Counted from the first letter of the stretch, positions 41,645 to 51,914 are shown. The stretch: DNA of 64,000 nt from Sphingomonas jinjuensis (GCF_014197105.1 NZ_JACIEV010000006.1:62001-126000); one strand, 5' to 3'. Made by a program: numbers and translations. The notes: generated by a model not told the origin, from the letters alone.

Positions 41645-43891
41645 ATGCGATATATCCGACAGGTGGCGGCGATGCTGCTGGTGGCCACGGCGATGCCGGC
41701 GATCGGCCAGCAGGCGGCGCCGCTGCGGATCGACCAGATCGTCGGCAAGGATGCGATCCGGTCGGAAGACGTCGCCGGTGGCGAGTGGAGCCGCGACGGC
41801 AGCGGCTTCCTGGCGATCGAGCCATCGACCGCGGTGCCCGGCGGCACCGACCTCGTTCGCTACGACGTGGCGGGTAACGGACGCAGCGTTGTAGTGCCGG
41901 CGACGATGCTGGTGGCGGAGAAGGGCGCGAAGCCGATCGCGATCGAACGCTATGCGTTTTCGCCCGACCAGCGCAAATTGCTGATCCTGACCGAGGGGCA
42001 GCCGTTCCGGCGAACCCGCGCGCTGGGCGATTACTGGCTGCTCGACCTCGATACCAAGGCGCTGCGGCGGATCGGTGGCGACGCGCCGGCGCATAGCCTG
42101 ATGTATGCCGAGTTTGCGCCCGACGGCGGCAGCATCGCCTATGTCCGCGCCAACAACCTGTACGTCGAGCCTGTCGCGGGCGGCGCACCACGCCAGCTGA
42201 CCCGCGATGGCGACGCGCTGATCGTCAACGGGCTGGGCGACTGGGTGTACGAGGAGGAGTTCTTCCTGACCAAGGCCTGGTCGTGGAGCCCCGATTCGAA
42301 GCGCATCGCCTTCTGGCGGTTCGACACGTCGGGGGTCGGCACGTTCAACCTGATCACCAACACGCAAGGGCAATATTCGAAGGTCATCCCGCTGCAATAT
42401 CCCAAGGCAGGGACGGTCAATTCCGCGGTCAGGGTCGGCAGCGTCGACGTTGCGACGGGCGCGACGAGCTGGGTCAAGCTGGAGGGCGATCCGCGGCAAT
42501 TTTACGTGCCGCAGATGAGCTGGACGCCGGACAGCGCGGCGCTGTTCCTGCAGCAGGCGAACCGGTTGCAGAACAGCTATGCGGTGATGCTGGCCGATCC
42601 GGCAACCGGATCGACGCGCACGCTGTTCACCGAGCGTGACAAGGCGTGGGTCGAGGCGAACCGCGATCCGACCTGGTTGAAGGAGGGCGCGGCGTTCACT
42701 TGGATGAGCGAGCGTGACGGCTGGCGGCACCTCTATGCCGCATCGCGCGACGGCAAGCGGCTGGACCTGCGCACGCCGGGCGACTTCGACGTGATCGATG
42801 TGTTGCAGGTCGATCCCGCCAACAACCGGGTGTGGTTCACCGCGGCGCCGGGCGATCCGACGCGGCGCTATCTGTACCGCGCGACGTTGACCGGCCGAAA
42901 GCTGGTCGAGCGGGTGACGCCGGCGGGACAGGCCGGCACGCACAGCTACGACATCGCGCCGGGCGGGCGCTATGCGCGGCACAGCTTCTCGACGTTCGAC
43001 ACCGCGCCGACGACCGAGATGATCGACCTGGGCACCAACCGGGCGATCCGCGTGTTGGCGCGCAATGCGCCGATCAACGCGATGCTGGCGCAGGAAGGGT
43101 TGGGCAAGACCGAGTTCCTGCGGCTCACTATCGGCGGTGGGACGGTGCTCGACGCGTGGCTCATCAAGCCCAAGGGGTTCGACCCCGCCAAGCGCTATCC
43201 GATCCTGTTCCAGGTCTATGGCGAACCCTGGGGCCAGACGGTCGCCGACAGTTTCGGCGGTCGCACCGCATTGTGGCACCGGATGCTGGCGGAGCGCGGC
43301 TATCTGGTCGCAAGCATCGATCCGCGCGGCACCAATTCACCGCGCGGGCGGGCATGGCGCAAGAGTATCTATCGCCAGGTCGGCATCCTAGCCTCCGCCG
43401 ATCTTGCGGCGGGAGTGCGCAAGATGCTGAGCGAGCGGCGCTATATCGATCCCGACCGGGTCGGCATCTGGGGCTGGAGCGGCGGCGGATCGATGACGCT
43501 GAACGCGATGTTTCGCTATCCCGAGCTGTACAAGACCGGCATCGCGGTGGCGGCAGTCGCGGACATGAGGCTGTACGACACCATCTATCAGGAGCGGTAC
43601 ATGGGCGTGCCCTCGGGCAACCCCGACGGTTATCGCGACGGATCGCCGATCACCTTCGCCGACCGGCTGACGGGCAATCTGCTGATGATCCACGGCACCG
43701 GCGACGACAATGTCCATTACCAGAACCTGGAGGTGCTGACCGACAAGCTGGTCGCGGCGAACAAGCCGTTTCAGATGATGGCCTACCCGGATCGCACCCA
43801 CGGCATCTACGAAAAGCCCGGTACGAGCGTTCACCTCTATTCGCTGATGACGCGGTATTTGGAGGAGAAACTGCCGCCGGGACCGCGGTGA
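41645..43891 (+). CDS. Exported S9 family peptidase (dipeptidyl peptidase IV type)
   Basis: A 748-residue serine peptidase with a signal peptide (MRYIRQVAAMLLVATAMPAIG). The N-terminal DPP-IV beta-propeller includes GLGDWVYEEEFF, with the double Glu that binds the substrate amino terminus, and SPDSKRIAFWRFD. The C-terminal alpha/beta-hydrolase domain has the nucleophile Ser in WGWSGGGSMTLNAM, Asp in GTGDDNVHYQN and His in PDRTHGIYEKPG. It removes X-Pro or X-Ala dipeptides in the periplasm. It is transcribed alone, after a 70-bp gap from the small gene upstream, and converges with bioA. Confidence 0.93.
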   Translation: MRYIRQVAAMLLVATAMPAIGQQAAPLRIDQIVGKDAIRSEDVAGGEWSRDGSGFLAIEPSTAVPGGTDLVRYDVAGNGRSVVVPATMLVAEKGAKPIAIERYAFSPDQRKLLILTEGQPFRRTRALGDYWLLDLDTKALRRIGGDAPAHSLMYAEFAPDGGSIAYVRANNLYVEPVAGGAPRQLTRDGDALIVNGLGDWVYEEEFFLTKAWSWSPDSKRIAFWRFDTSGVGTFNLITNTQGQYSKVIPLQYPKAGTVNSAVRVGSVDVATGATSWVKLEGDPRQFYVPQMSWTPDSAALFLQQANRLQNSYAVMLADPATGSTRTLFTERDKAWVEANRDPTWLKEGAAFTWMSERDGWRHLYAASRDGKRLDLRTPGDFDVIDVLQVDPANNRVWFTAAPGDPTRRYLYRATLTGRKLVERVTPAGQAGTHSYDIAPGGRYARHSFSTFDTAPTTEMIDLGTNRAIRVLARNAPINAMLAQEGLGKTEFLRLTIGGGTVLDAWLIKPKGFDPAKRYPILFQVYGEPWGQTVADSFGGRTALWHRMLAERGYLVASIDPRGTNSPRGRAWRKSIYRQVGILASADLAAGVRKMLSERRYIDPDRVGIWGWSGGGSMTLNAMFRYPELYKTGIAVAAVADMRLYDTIYQERYMGVPSGNPDGYRDGSPITFADRLTGNLLMIHGTGDDNVHYQNLEVLTDKLVAANKPFQMMAYPDRTHGIYEKPGTSVHLYSLMTRYLEEKLPPGPR

Positions 43892-43895
43892 AGCG

Positions 43896-45131
43896 TCAGC
43901 GCACCAGCACGTCGGCGATGGCGGCGTAGATGGTGTCGAGGTCGGTGTCGTCGATGCAATAGGGGGGCATGACGTAGAGCGTGTTGCCGAGCGGGCGGAG
44001 CAGGATGTCGCGGTCGCGGAAATGGGCGAGCAGCCGGGGTGCCCGGGTCGACAGATAGCCCTCCGTACTGCCGATCTCGAACGCGGTGATCGTGCCGAGC
44101 TGGCGGGGGTTGGTGGCGCCCGCGAGGGCGGCGAGGCGCTTGGCATGGCGGTGCGCCAGGTCGGCGATGCGGGCGAGGACCGGTTCGTCGCGCCAGATCG
44201 CGAGGTTGGCATTGGCGGCGGCACAGGCGATCGGGTTGGCGGTGTAGCTCGACGAGTGGAAGAACATCCGCTCGCGCTCCGGCCCGTAGTGCGCAGCGTA
44301 GACGGGTTCGCTGGCCATGGTGACGGCAAGCGGAACGGCGCCGCCGGTCAGCCCCTTCGACAGGCAGAGCAGGTCGGGCACGACGCCGGCCTGCTCGCAC
44401 GCCAGCAGCGTGCCGGTACGGCCCCATCCGGTCATCACCTCGTCGGCGATGAAGAGCGTGCCGTGGCGGCGGCAGATGCGCGCCATCTCGGCCAGCGTCG
44501 CGGGCGAATAGATCAGCATGCCGCCCGCGCCGAGCAGCAATGGTTCGACGATGAAGGCGGCGGCACCGGCGCGGCATTCCGCCTCCAGCGCGTCGAGCGT
44601 CGCCTGTTCGTGGGGCGCGGCGGGGAAGGGCAGCGTCGCGACGTCGAACAGCAATGGCGCATAGGCACGATTGAAGACGCCGCGCGCGCCGACCGACATC
44701 GCGCCGATGGTGTCGCCGTGATAGCTGTGCTCAAGCACGACGATGCGGTGGCGCGGCTCGCCGCGGTGGAGCCAATAGCCGAGCGCCATCTTCAGCGCGA
44801 CCTCGACGCTGGTCGATCCGCTGTCGGAGAAGAAAACGCGGGTCAGCTCCGCTGGCATCATCGCGGTAAGGCCGGCGGCGAGCGTTTCGGCCGGCTCGTG
44901 TGTCCAGCCGGCGAAGATGATCTGGTCGAGCTGCTGCGCCTGGTCGGCGATCGCGGCGGCGATGCGCGGATGGGCGTGGCCGTGCGTCGTCACCCACCAG
45001 GACGAGATGGCGTCGATGATCCGCCGGCCGTCCTGCGTGTACAGCGCGGCGCCCTGCGCATGAGTGACGAGCGGGATCGGCTCGCGGAGGCCGTGCTGGG
45101 TGAAGGGGTGCCAGATCGGCGAGGCGGTCAT
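43896..45131 (-). CDS. bioA: Adenosylmethionine-8-amino-7-oxononanoate aminotransferase
   Basis: A 411-residue PLP enzyme of the class III aminotransferases. It converts 8-amino-7-oxononanoate to 7,8-diaminononanoate using S-adenosylmethionine. Features: IWHPFTQH and the [13 protein letters not shown] block typical of Bio[26 protein letters not shown], the PLP lysine in [10 protein letters not shown] and [16 protein letters not shown]. It is third in bioF-bioD-bioA, with ATGA overlap to bioD. It is cytosolic and of normal length. The stop lies 4 bp from the peptidase stop. Confidence 0.95.
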   Translation of the reverse strand: MTASPIWHPFTQHGLREPIPLVTHAQGAALYTQDGRRIIDAISSWWVTTHGHAHPRIAAAIADQAQQLDQIIFAGWTHEPAETLAAGLTAMMPAELTRVFFSDSGSTSVEVALKMALGYWLHRGEPRHRIVVLEHSYHGDTIGAMSVGARGVFNRAYAPLLFDVATLPFPAAPHEQATLDALEAECRAGAAAFIVEPLLLGAGGMLIYSPATLAEMARICRRHGTLFIADEVMTGWGRTGTLLACEQAGVVPDLLCLSKGLTGGAVPLAVTMASEPVYAAHYGPERERMFFHSSSYTANPIACAAANANLAIWRDEPVLARIADLAHRHAKRLAALAGATNPRQLGTITAFEIGSTEGYLSTRAPRLLAHFRDRDILLRPLGNTLYVMPPYCIDDTDLDTIYAAIADVLVR

Positions 45132-45751
45132 GCGAAATCCTGTAGGCGGAAATGCGCGGCAAACGCCTGCGCCAGCGAGGCCGGGTCGAGCGGATCGAGG
45201 CGCGGCAGGCGGCCGAGGCGGCGGACGTTGCCGAGCGCCGCAATGGTCGCCTCGCTGTCCTCGTTGGCGTCGCCGTTGAAGGCGATTCCGAGGATCGGAA
45301 CGCCGCGGTGGCGGAGTGCCTCGATCGTCAGCAGGCTGTGGTTGATCGTGCCAAGCGCGGTGCGCGCGACGATCACCACGGGATGCCCCCAGCGCGCGAA
45401 CAGATCGGCGTAGAGCAGGCTGCGGGTGACGGGGACCAGCGCACCGCCGGCGCCCTCGACGACCAGCGGGCCGTCGACCATGGGCGGGACCAGGCGGTCG
45501 GGATCGATCGCGATGCCGTCGATCTCGGCGGCGAGGTGGGGGGAGCAGGGAATGAGGAGGCGATAGGCCTCGGGCAGGACGCGGGCGGCGGGCACGCCGA
45601 GCGCGGCGACGGTGCCGGCGTCGCTGCCGGGATCGAGCCCGGCCTGCACCGGCTTCCAGTATTGCGCGCCGAGCGCCTGCGCGAGAGCGGCGGCGAAGAC
45701 GGTCTTGCCGACGTCGGTGTCGGTGCCGGTGACGACGATCGTCGGGCTCAC
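45128..45751 (-). CDS. bioD: Dethiobiotin synthetase
   Basis: A 207-residue P-loop enzyme closing the ureido ring of dethiobiotin with CO2 and ATP. It shows [16 protein letters not shown] (P-loop), [19 protein letters not shown] and a late [10 protein letters not shown]. It starts with GTG 45751, overlapping the bioF stop as GTGA; this gives the expected length and keeps the P-loop near the N-terminus. Middle gene of the bio operon. Confidence 0.94.
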   Translation of the reverse strand: MSPTIVVTGTDTDVGKTVFAAALAQALGAQYWKPVQAGLDPGSDAGTVAALGVPAARVLPEAYRLLIPCSPHLAAEIDGIAIDPDRLVPPMVDGPLVVEGAGGALVPVTRSLLYADLFARWGHPVVIVARTALGTINHSLLTIEALRHRGVPILGIAFNGDANEDSEATIAALGNVRRLGRLPRLDPLDPASLAQAFAAHFRLQDFA

Positions 45752-46869
45752 AGATGGGGCGCCAGGACGGCGGCGAGATCGGACACGGCGGCCTCGTCGA
45801 TGTTGAGGGTCAGGGTGATCCGCAGCCGGGCGGTGCCGGCGGGGACGGTGGGCGGACGGATGCCACGGACGTCGAAACCTTGCGCCTGGAGCGCGGCGGC
45901 GATGGCCATGGTGCGCGCATCCTCGCCGATGACGATCGGCTGGATCGCCGAGCCGGACAGCGACACGCCCAGCGGGCCGAGGACGGCGCCGGCATGGGCG
46001 ACGAGCACGTCGAGCCGGGTGCGGCGCTGCGGCTCGTCGGCGAGGGCGCGGATCGCCTCGCGCACGACGGCGGCGATCAGCGGCGAGGGTGCGGTCGAGA
46101 AGATGAAGCCGCGGCCGCGGTTGACCAGGACGTCGCGGACGATTCCCGGGCCGAGGATCAGCGCGCCCTCGGCGCCCATCGCCTTGCCGCAGGTGTGCAG
46201 GGTCACGACGTTCTCGCGCCCCTGCCATGCCGCCGCCAGCCCGCGGCCGTCGGCGCCGTAGAGGCCGGTCGCATGCGCCTCGTCAATCAGCAGCATCGCC
46301 TGGGTCCGCTCGGCAAGCGCGGCGAAATCGGCGAGCGGGGCGCGGTCGCCGTCCATGCTGTAGAGGCTTTCGACCGCGATCCAGGGCGTGCCGGTGCCGC
46401 CGCCGCGGCGCCAGGCGGCGATCGCGTCGGCGGCGGCATTGACGTCGTTGTGGTCGAAGGCGGCGGTGTCGGCGCGGCCCAGGCGCATGCCCTCATGCGC
46501 GCTGGCATGGACGAGCGCGTCGTGGACCACCAGGTCGCCGCGCTGGGGCAGCGTTGCGAAGAGCATCGCGTTGGCGGCATAGCCGCTCGCCATGAACAGC
46601 GCGGCGGCGGCATTGAAGAAGGCGGCGGCCTCCGCCTCCAGCGCCTCATGCTCGTCGGTATTGCCGCGTAGTAGCCGTGAGCCGCCCGACCCGATCGCGA
46701 CCCCGCGCCCGATCGCGGTCAGCGCCGCGTCGCGCAGCCGCGCGGAGGCGGCAAGCGCGAGATAGTCGTTCGAGGTGAAATCGATGCCTCGCCTGGGGGC
46801 GAGAGAGCGCCGCCGGCCGATCGCCCCCAGCCCGTCCAGATCACGGCGCATCGCCGACAATGCCTGCAT
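45748..46869 (-). CDS. bioF: 8-amino-7-oxononanoate synthase
   Basis: A 373-residue PLP-dependent acyltransferase condensing pimeloyl-ACP/CoA with alanine. It has [30 protein letters not shown], the [12 protein letters not shown] block, [10 protein letters not shown] and the PLP-lysine region [16 protein letters not shown], then [14 protein letters not shown] place the start at ATG 46869 because the family usually begins close to the SNDYL segment; the in-frame extension to 47037 is low in similarity and less likely. It is first in the bioF-bioD-bioA operon. No bioB, bioC or bioH is visible nearby. Confidence 0.93.
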   Translation of the reverse strand: MQALSAMRRDLDGLGAIGRRRSLAPRRGIDFTSNDYLALAASARLRDAALTAIGRGVAIGSGGSRLLRGNTDEHEALEAEAAAFFNAAAALFMASGYAANAMLFATLPQRGDLVVHDALVHASAHEGMRLGRADTAAFDHNDVNAAADAIAAWRRGGGTGTPWIAVESLYSMDGDRAPLADFAALAERTQAMLLIDEAHATGLYGADGRGLAAAWQGRENVVTLHTCGKAMGAEGALILGPGIVRDVLVNRGRGFIFSTAPSPLIAAVVREAIRALADEPQRRTRLDVLVAHAGAVLGPLGVSLSGSAIQPIVIGEDARTMAIAAALQAQGFDVRGIRPPTVPAGTARLRITLTLNIDEAAVSDLAAVLAPHL

Positions 46870-46993
46870 CCGCGCGCTGCTAGCGGCGGAGCGGGGGTTA
46901 GTCGATCGGTTCGCGCGGCCGCTTTCGAGATTGCCTAGCCAAACGGCCCCAACTAGCGTTCGCTGGTGTCGGACGCCGTGCCCATAAGAGTTT

Positions 46994-47347
46994 TTGTTAT
47001 ACATCGGGTTGGCTGCCGTCGCCTTCGCTCCTGGCAAATATCTGATTGATCACCTGAGAATATCTCAGTCGCGGAAGGACCTCTTCCGTCCCGCCCAAAC
47101 GGATAGCCGTTTTTCACGGTTACTCTTGGTGCAGAGCATCACGGCACTAGTCTGTATCGCGGTCCTGGCCGTCTTCATTGCGACTCCCAACGCTGAGCGG
47201 TTCGCCGGTTCTCCAGAATTTTGGCCGCTCGTGATGGCAGCGATCGTAGGCGGGCAGACCGCTGCACCGGCTGGTTCGCGTCGATGGCGACGGCTCATCC
47301 CGATTGCGCTAGGCGACTCCATCTGTAGGATGCCCCAAACCCACTGA
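46994..47347 (+). CDS. Possible small membrane protein
   Basis: An open frame of 117 codons from a TTG, lying in the about 500-bp stretch between bioF (46869) and the acyl-CoA dehydrogenase (47377). It contains one strong hydrophobic helix (LLLVQSITALVCIAVLAVFIA) and a second weaker one (FWPLVMAAIVGGQ), with a basic cytosolic-looking segment between start and first helix. Codon use is less GC-biased than in neighbouring genes, and there is no clear ribosome-binding site, so it may be a decayed gene or not a gene at all. Apart from it, the stretch shows only the bioF promoter area and a TGACGTCA palindrome at 47351. Confidence 0.3.
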   Translation: MLYIGLAAVAFAPGKYLIDHLRISQSRKDLFRPAQTDSRFSRLLLVQSITALVCIAVLAVFIATPNAERFAGSPEFWPLVMAAIVGGQTAAPAGSRRWRRLIPIALGDSICRMPQTH

Positions 47348-47376
47348 CGTTGACGTCAGGGGAAAGGAGAGGCGCC

Positions 47377-48519
47377 ATGATCGAGTCTGCCGGACGCAGC
47401 GTGTTCGACGACGAGCTTCAGATGTTCCGCGAGCAGGTGCGCAAGTTTTTCGCCGCCAAGCTGGAGCCGAACATCGAGCGATGGGAACGCGAGGGTGTGG
47501 TCGATCGGCAGTTCTGGCGCGAGTGCGGCGAGGCAGGGCTGCTGTGCCCGACGATGCCCGAGGAATATGGCGGCCTCGGCCTCGACTTCCGCTATAACGC
47601 GGTGATCGACGAGGAGCTGTCCTATGCGGGCTGCTCGGCAGGGATCACGCTGCAATCGGATATCACCGCCGATTACATCCTGGCTTATGGCTCAGAGGAG
47701 CAGAAGCGCGAGTGGATCCCCAAGATGGTGTCGGGCGAGGCGATCACCGCGATCGCGATGACCGAGCCGGGGACGGGCAGCGACCTTCAGGCGATCCGCA
47801 CCACTGCACTGCGCGACGGTAACCATTATGTCGTCAACGGCAGCAAGACGTACATCACCAACGGCCAGAACGCCGATCTGGTGATCGTCGTCGCCAAGAC
47901 CGATCCCAAGGAGCGCGCGCGGGGCGTGTCGCTGATCCTGGTCGAGGCGGATCGCGACGGATTCAAGCGCGGGCGCAATCTCGACAAGATCGGCCAGCAT
48001 TCGGCGGATACGTCGGAGCTGTTCTTCGAGGACGTGCGCGTGCCCGTCACCAACTGCCTGGGTGAGGAGGGGCGCGGCTTCGCGTACCTGATGAACCAGC
48101 TGCCGCAGGAGCGGCTGTCGATCGCGATCTGCGGCCAGGGCACGGCGCAGCGCGCCTATGACGAGGCGGTCAAGTTTACCAAGGAGCGCGAGGCGTTCGG
48201 CGGCAAGGTGTTCGATTTCCAGAACACCCGCTTCACGCTGGCGACGATCGCGACCGAGCTTCAGGTCGGCTGGGCGCACATCGACTGGGCGCTGGCGCGG
48301 CATGTCCGCGGCGAGCTGACCACGGCGGAGGCGTCGGCGGCGAAGCTGTGGCATACCGAATTGCAGAACCGGGTGTGCGACGAGGCGCTGCAGCTGCACG
48401 GCGGCGCCGGCTATATGAACGAATACACGATCGCGCGGCTGTGGCGCGACAGCCGGGTGACGCGCATCTTCGGCGGCACCAACGAGATCATGAAGGAAGT
48501 GATCGGGCGGTCGATCTGA
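47377..48519 (+). CDS. Acyl-CoA dehydrogenase
   Basis: A 380-residue FAD flavoprotein. Signatures: AITAIAMTEPGTGSDLQAIRTTA, KTYITNGQNADLVIVVAKTD, ERLSIAICGQGTAQRAYDEAVKFTKEREAFGGK, and LHGGAGYMNEYTIARLWRDSRVTRIFGGTNEIMKEVIGRSI. The FGGTNEIMKE end is of the long-chain/branched-chain type, where the MCAD Glu is replaced and the base lies in helix G, here the Glu of YDEAV. AAGGAGA precedes the ATG. It is first of a four-gene operon with thiolase, SDR and CaiB/BaiF enzyme; no enoyl-CoA hydratase is included. The acyl chain is unknown. Confidence 0.92.
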   Translation: MIESAGRSVFDDELQMFREQVRKFFAAKLEPNIERWEREGVVDRQFWRECGEAGLLCPTMPEEYGGLGLDFRYNAVIDEELSYAGCSAGITLQSDITADYILAYGSEEQKREWIPKMVSGEAITAIAMTEPGTGSDLQAIRTTALRDGNHYVVNGSKTYITNGQNADLVIVVAKTDPKERARGVSLILVEADRDGFKRGRNLDKIGQHSADTSELFFEDVRVPVTNCLGEEGRGFAYLMNQLPQERLSIAICGQGTAQRAYDEAVKFTKEREAFGGKVFDFQNTRFTLATIATELQVGWAHIDWALARHVRGELTTAEASAAKLWHTELQNRVCDEALQLHGGAGYMNEYTIARLWRDSRVTRIFGGTNEIMKEVIGRSI

Positions 48520-48542
48520 CCGCAGCCGATGGAGAGCGGCCG

Positions 48543-49796
48543 ATGGGCGACGCGTATATCATCGATGCGGTGCGGACGCCGCGCGGCATCGGCAAGGCGG
48601 GGAAGGGCGCGCTGGCGCATCTTCATCCGCAGGAGCTGGCGGCGACGGTGCTGCGCGCCATCGCCGAACGTAACCGGCTCGACACCGCCGACGTCGACGA
48701 CATCATCTGGTCGACGTCGATGCAGCGCGGCAAGCAGGGCGGCGACCTGGGGCGGATGGCTGCGCTGTCGGCGGGGTACGACACCAGCGCCTCGGGGGTG
48801 ACGCTCGACCGTTTCTGCGGCGGCGGGATCACCGCGGTCAGCCTGGCGGCGGCGCAGGTGATGAGCGGGATGGAGGACCTCGTCATCGCCGGCGGCACCG
48901 GGATGATGAGCTATACGGCTGAGCAGATGGCGCAGGACCAGCAACTGGGTCTGCCGCCGATGCTCATGGGATCGCATAACGAGGTGCTCGATGCCGCGCA
49001 TCCGCAATCGCACCAGGGCGTCTGCGCCGACGCGATCGCGGCGATCGAGGGCATCGGCCGCGAGGATCTCGACGCGTTCGGCCATGAGAGCCAGCGGCGC
49101 GCCAGGCGAGCGATCGACGAGGGGCGGTTCGATCGGTCGGTGGTACCTGTGACCAACGCCGACGGCTCGGTGGCGCTGGCGCGCGACGAATATCCGCGGC
49201 CCGAGACGACGCGCGAGAGCCTGGCGGGGCTGAAGCCCGCCTTCACCGCGCTGGCGGACTGGCCGATCGACGAGAAGGGGACGACGTTCCGCGGCCTGAT
49301 TGCGCGACGGTATCCCGATGTCGACATCGTGCCGCTCCATCATGCCGGATCGAGCAGCGGCGTGGTCGACGGCGCGGCGGCGGTGCTGATCGCGAGCGAG
49401 GGCTATGCGGCGGCGCACGGCATGACGCCGCGCGCGCGGATCGTCGCGACCGCCAATGTCGGCGACGACCCGACGCTGATGCTCAACGCGCCGGTCCCGG
49501 CAGCGAAGAAGGCGCTGGCGAAGGCGAGGCTGACCAAGGACGACATCGACCTGTGGGAGATCAACGAGGCGTTCGCGGTGGTGGCCGAGAAGTTCGTCCG
49601 CGACCTCGACCTCGATCGCGCCAAGGTGAACGTCAACGGCGGATCGATCGCGCTCGGCCATCCGATCGGCGCCACGGGATCGATCCTGATCGGTACGGTG
49701 CTGGACGAGCTGGAGCGGACCGGCGGGCGCTACGGCCTGGTCACCATGTGCGCGGCCGGCGGGATGGCGCCGGCGATCATCATCGAACGGATGTGA
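48543..49796 (+). CDS. Thiolase (acetyl-CoA C-acyltransferase)
   Basis: A 417-residue thiolase. The nucleophile is Cys92 in TLDRFCGGGITAV, where most thiolases have NRxCSSG; His and the second Cys lie in NGGSIALGHPIGATG and LVTMCAAGGMAPA. Also visible is LWEINEAFAVV. It cleaves 3-ketoacyl-CoA with CoA. It starts 24 bp after the dehydrogenase stop. Length and motifs are normal. Its place with an acyl-CoA dehydrogenase, an SDR and a CaiB/BaiF protein suggests breakdown of a branched or modified acyl chain, which is inference. Confidence 0.93.
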   Translation: MGDAYIIDAVRTPRGIGKAGKGALAHLHPQELAATVLRAIAERNRLDTADVDDIIWSTSMQRGKQGGDLGRMAALSAGYDTSASGVTLDRFCGGGITAVSLAAAQVMSGMEDLVIAGGTGMMSYTAEQMAQDQQLGLPPMLMGSHNEVLDAAHPQSHQGVCADAIAAIEGIGREDLDAFGHESQRRARRAIDEGRFDRSVVPVTNADGSVALARDEYPRPETTRESLAGLKPAFTALADWPIDEKGTTFRGLIARRYPDVDIVPLHHAGSSSGVVDGAAAVLIASEGYAAAHGMTPRARIVATANVGDDPTLMLNAPVPAAKKALAKARLTKDDIDLWEINEAFAVVAEKFVRDLDLDRAKVNVNGGSIALGHPIGATGSILIGTVLDELERTGGRYGLVTMCAAGGMAPAIIIERM

Positions 49797-49811
49797 CGGA
49801 AGGATAATGCG

Positions 49812-50594
49812 ATGAAGCTCGACAATATGGTAGCCGCGGTGGTGACCGGCGGCGCCTCCGGCCTGGGCGAGGCGACGGTACGCGCGCTGGCGGCGAAGGG
49901 CGTGAAGGTCGCGATCTTCGACCTGAACGCGGAAAAGGGCGAGGCGGTCGCGGCTGAGGTCGGCGGCATCTTCGCCAAGGTCGACGTGACCAGCGACGAG
50001 AGCGTCGACGCGGGCTTCGCGAAGGCGCGCGAGGCCCATGGCCAGGAGCGTATCCTGGTGAATTGCGCCGGTATCGGCAACGCGATCAAGACCGCGTCGC
50101 GCAGCAAGGAGGACGGGTCGATCAAGCATTTCCCGATCGACGCCTTCAATCAGGTCATCCAGATCAACCTGGTCGGCACCTTTCGCTGCATCGCCAAGTC
50201 GGCGGCTGGGATGCTGACGCTGGAGCCGCAGACCGATGGCGAGCGTGGGGCGATCGTCAACACCGCGAGCGTCGCGGCCGAGGACGGGCAGATGGGGCAG
50301 GCGGCCTATTCCGCGTCGAAGGGCGGCGTCGTCAGCCTGACGCTGCCGATCGCGCGCGACCTGATGAGCGAGGGAATTCGCGTCAACACGATCCTGCCCG
50401 GCATCTTCCGAACGCCGCTGCTGATGGGGCTGCCCGAAAAGGCGGTCGAGGCGCTCAACGCATCGGTGCCCTTCCCCAAGCGGATGGGCGACCCCGCGGA
50501 ATATGCGCAGCTGGCGCTGACGATGATCGAATGCGGCTATTTCAACGGCGAGGACGTGCGCCTGGACGGCGCGATCCGCATGGCGCCGCGCTGA
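49812..50594 (+). CDS. SDR, probable 3-hydroxyacyl-CoA dehydrogenase (type II, HSD10-like)
   Basis: A 260-residue short-chain dehydrogenase. NAD motif [35 protein letters not shown]; the catalytic Ser in [23 protein letters not shown], with Tyr and Lys in YSASK; and [15 protein letters not shown]. The long insertion [26 protein letters not shown] resembles the HSD10/type II 3-hydroxyacyl-CoA dehydrogenases, which oxidise 2-methyl-3-hydroxybutyryl-CoA and related substrates. It follows the thiolase by 15 bp; its stop shares a base with the next start (TGATG). Confidence 0.9.
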   Translation: MKLDNMVAAVVTGGASGLGEATVRALAAKGVKVAIFDLNAEKGEAVAAEVGGIFAKVDVTSDESVDAGFAKAREAHGQERILVNCAGIGNAIKTASRSKEDGSIKHFPIDAFNQVIQINLVGTFRCIAKSAAGMLTLEPQTDGERGAIVNTASVAAEDGQMGQAAYSASKGGVVSLTLPIARDLMSEGIRVNTILPGIFRTPLLMGLPEKAVEALNASVPFPKRMGDPAEYAQLALTMIECGYFNGEDVRLDGAIRMAPR

Positions 50595-51781
50595 TGGAGG
50601 CTGCCGCCGGGCCGCTCGCCGGGATCCGCATTGTCGAGATCGCGGGGATCGGCCCGGGGCCGTTCGCGTGCATGATGCTGGCCGATCATGGCGCTGAGGT
50701 GATCCGCGTCGAGCGGCCGGGCGGGGCCGGCGGCGACCTGCCGCTCGACCCGCGCAAGGATATCCTGGCGCGCAACCGGCGGCGGGTGGCGATCGACCTC
50801 AAATCGGCGGAAGGCGCCGCGGTGGTGCGCGACCTGGTCGCGACTGCCGACGGGCTGGTCGAGGGGTTCAGGCCCGGCGTCATGGAGCGGCTGGGGCTGG
50901 GGCCGGACGAGCTGATCGGCGCCAATCCGCGGCTGGTCTATGGGCGGATGACCGGGTGGGGCCAGACGGGCCCCTATGCGGCGGTGGCGGGGCATGACAT
51001 CAACTATATCGCGCTGTCGGGCGCGCTCCACGCCTGCGGTCGCGCCGACGACAAGCCGGTGCCGCCGCTCAATTTGATCGGCGATTTCGGCGGCGGCGCG
51101 ATGATGCTGGCATTCGGGATGCTGGCAGCGATCCTGTCCGCGAAGGCGACCGGAACTGGTCAGGTGGTCGACTGCGCGATGACCGACGGCTCGGCGTTGT
51201 TGATGGGCATGATCTATTCGTTCCGCGCGCAGGGTTTTTGGGCGGACCGGCGCGGCGTCAACCTGCTCGATGGCGGTGCGCCGTTCTACGACACCTATCA
51301 GACCGCGGACGGCGGCTATGTCGCGATCGGGGCGATCGAGCCGCATTTCTATGCGCTGCTGAAGGAGAAGGCGGGGCTCGGCTCCGAGTTCGCCGTGCAG
51401 ATGGACGCGCGGCGCTGGCCCGAGCAGCGTGCGGTGCTGGCGGGGGTGTTCGCCGGCAAGACGCGCGACGAATGGTGCGCGATCATGGAGGGAAGCGACG
51501 TGTGCTTCGCGCCCGTGCTGTCGCTCGACGAGGCGCCGGAGCATCCGCACAATGTCGCGCGCGATACCTTCGTCGAGGCGGGCGGGGTGGTGCAGCCCGC
51601 ACCGGCGCCGCGCTATTCCGCGACCCCGACGCGGCAACCGGCGATGCCGACCGCCGACAGCGATACCGCGGCGGTGCTGGCCGAGCTGGGCTATTCGACG
51701 GCGCGGATCGACGCGTTGCGCGATGCGGAGGTGGTTGGCGTTGGAAGAACTATCGGACTAATAGGAGAGGATAGCCGCTAA
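50594..51781 (+). CDS. CaiB/BaiF family CoA-transferase or alpha-methylacyl-CoA racemase
   Basis: A 395-residue family III CoA enzyme. It has [38 protein letters not shown], the R-K-rich [44 protein letters not shown] and [15 protein letters not shown], with GHDINY typical of alpha-methylacyl-CoA racemases (Amacr), where His and Asp do the epimerisation. In a beta-oxidation operon this would convert 2-methylacyl-CoA isomers to the form the dehydrogenase takes. CoA-transfer is the alternative. Last gene of the operon. The final 15 or so residues ([14 protein letters not shown]) have no clear family counterpart. Confidence 0.88.
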   Translation: MEAAAGPLAGIRIVEIAGIGPGPFACMMLADHGAEVIRVERPGGAGGDLPLDPRKDILARNRRRVAIDLKSAEGAAVVRDLVATADGLVEGFRPGVMERLGLGPDELIGANPRLVYGRMTGWGQTGPYAAVAGHDINYIALSGALHACGRADDKPVPPLNLIGDFGGGAMMLAFGMLAAILSAKATGTGQVVDCAMTDGSALLMGMIYSFRAQGFWADRRGVNLLDGGAPFYDTYQTADGGYVAIGAIEPHFYALLKEKAGLGSEFAVQMDARRWPEQRAVLAGVFAGKTRDEWCAIMEGSDVCFAPVLSLDEAPEHPHNVARDTFVEAGGVVQPAPAPRYSATPTRQPAMPTADSDTAAVLAELGYSTARIDALRDAEVVGVGRTIGLIGEDSR

Positions 51782-51879
51782 TGAGGGGCACTACCTACGC
51801 TCCGACGTAGGACCGGACATAAACAACCGTTTTCGATTATGTTTTCCACTCTTCATCAGACGTCGTGTTGCGCTCGACC

Positions 51880-51899
51880 ACGTCTTGGCCCCAAGACGT
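51880..51899. repeat. Strong hairpin/palindrome immediately upstream of the OLD-family gene
   Basis: ACGTCTTGGCCCCAAGACGT has perfect 9-bp arms around CC; the outer CCAC/GTGG pairs extend it with a small bulge. It lies 15 bp before the ATG at 51915, abutting the GGGGGAG ribosome-binding site. A second hairpin (CCTACG/CGTAGG, loop CTCCGA) lies at about 51792-51809 in the same gap. It may be an operator or mask the ribosome-binding site. Confidence 0.6.
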
Positions 51900-51914
51900 A
51901 GTGGGGGAGCATGC

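Noticed and set aside
46870..47000. A tRNA gene in the gap beside bioF
   Set aside because: A GGTTCG-like string is present, but acceptor and anticodon stems cannot be formed.
47345..47358. TGACGT-TGACGTCA as a regulator site
   Set aside because: An 8-bp palindrome with one repeated half is too short to support alone and lies between a doubtful gene and the ribosome-binding site of the acyl-CoA dehydrogenase.
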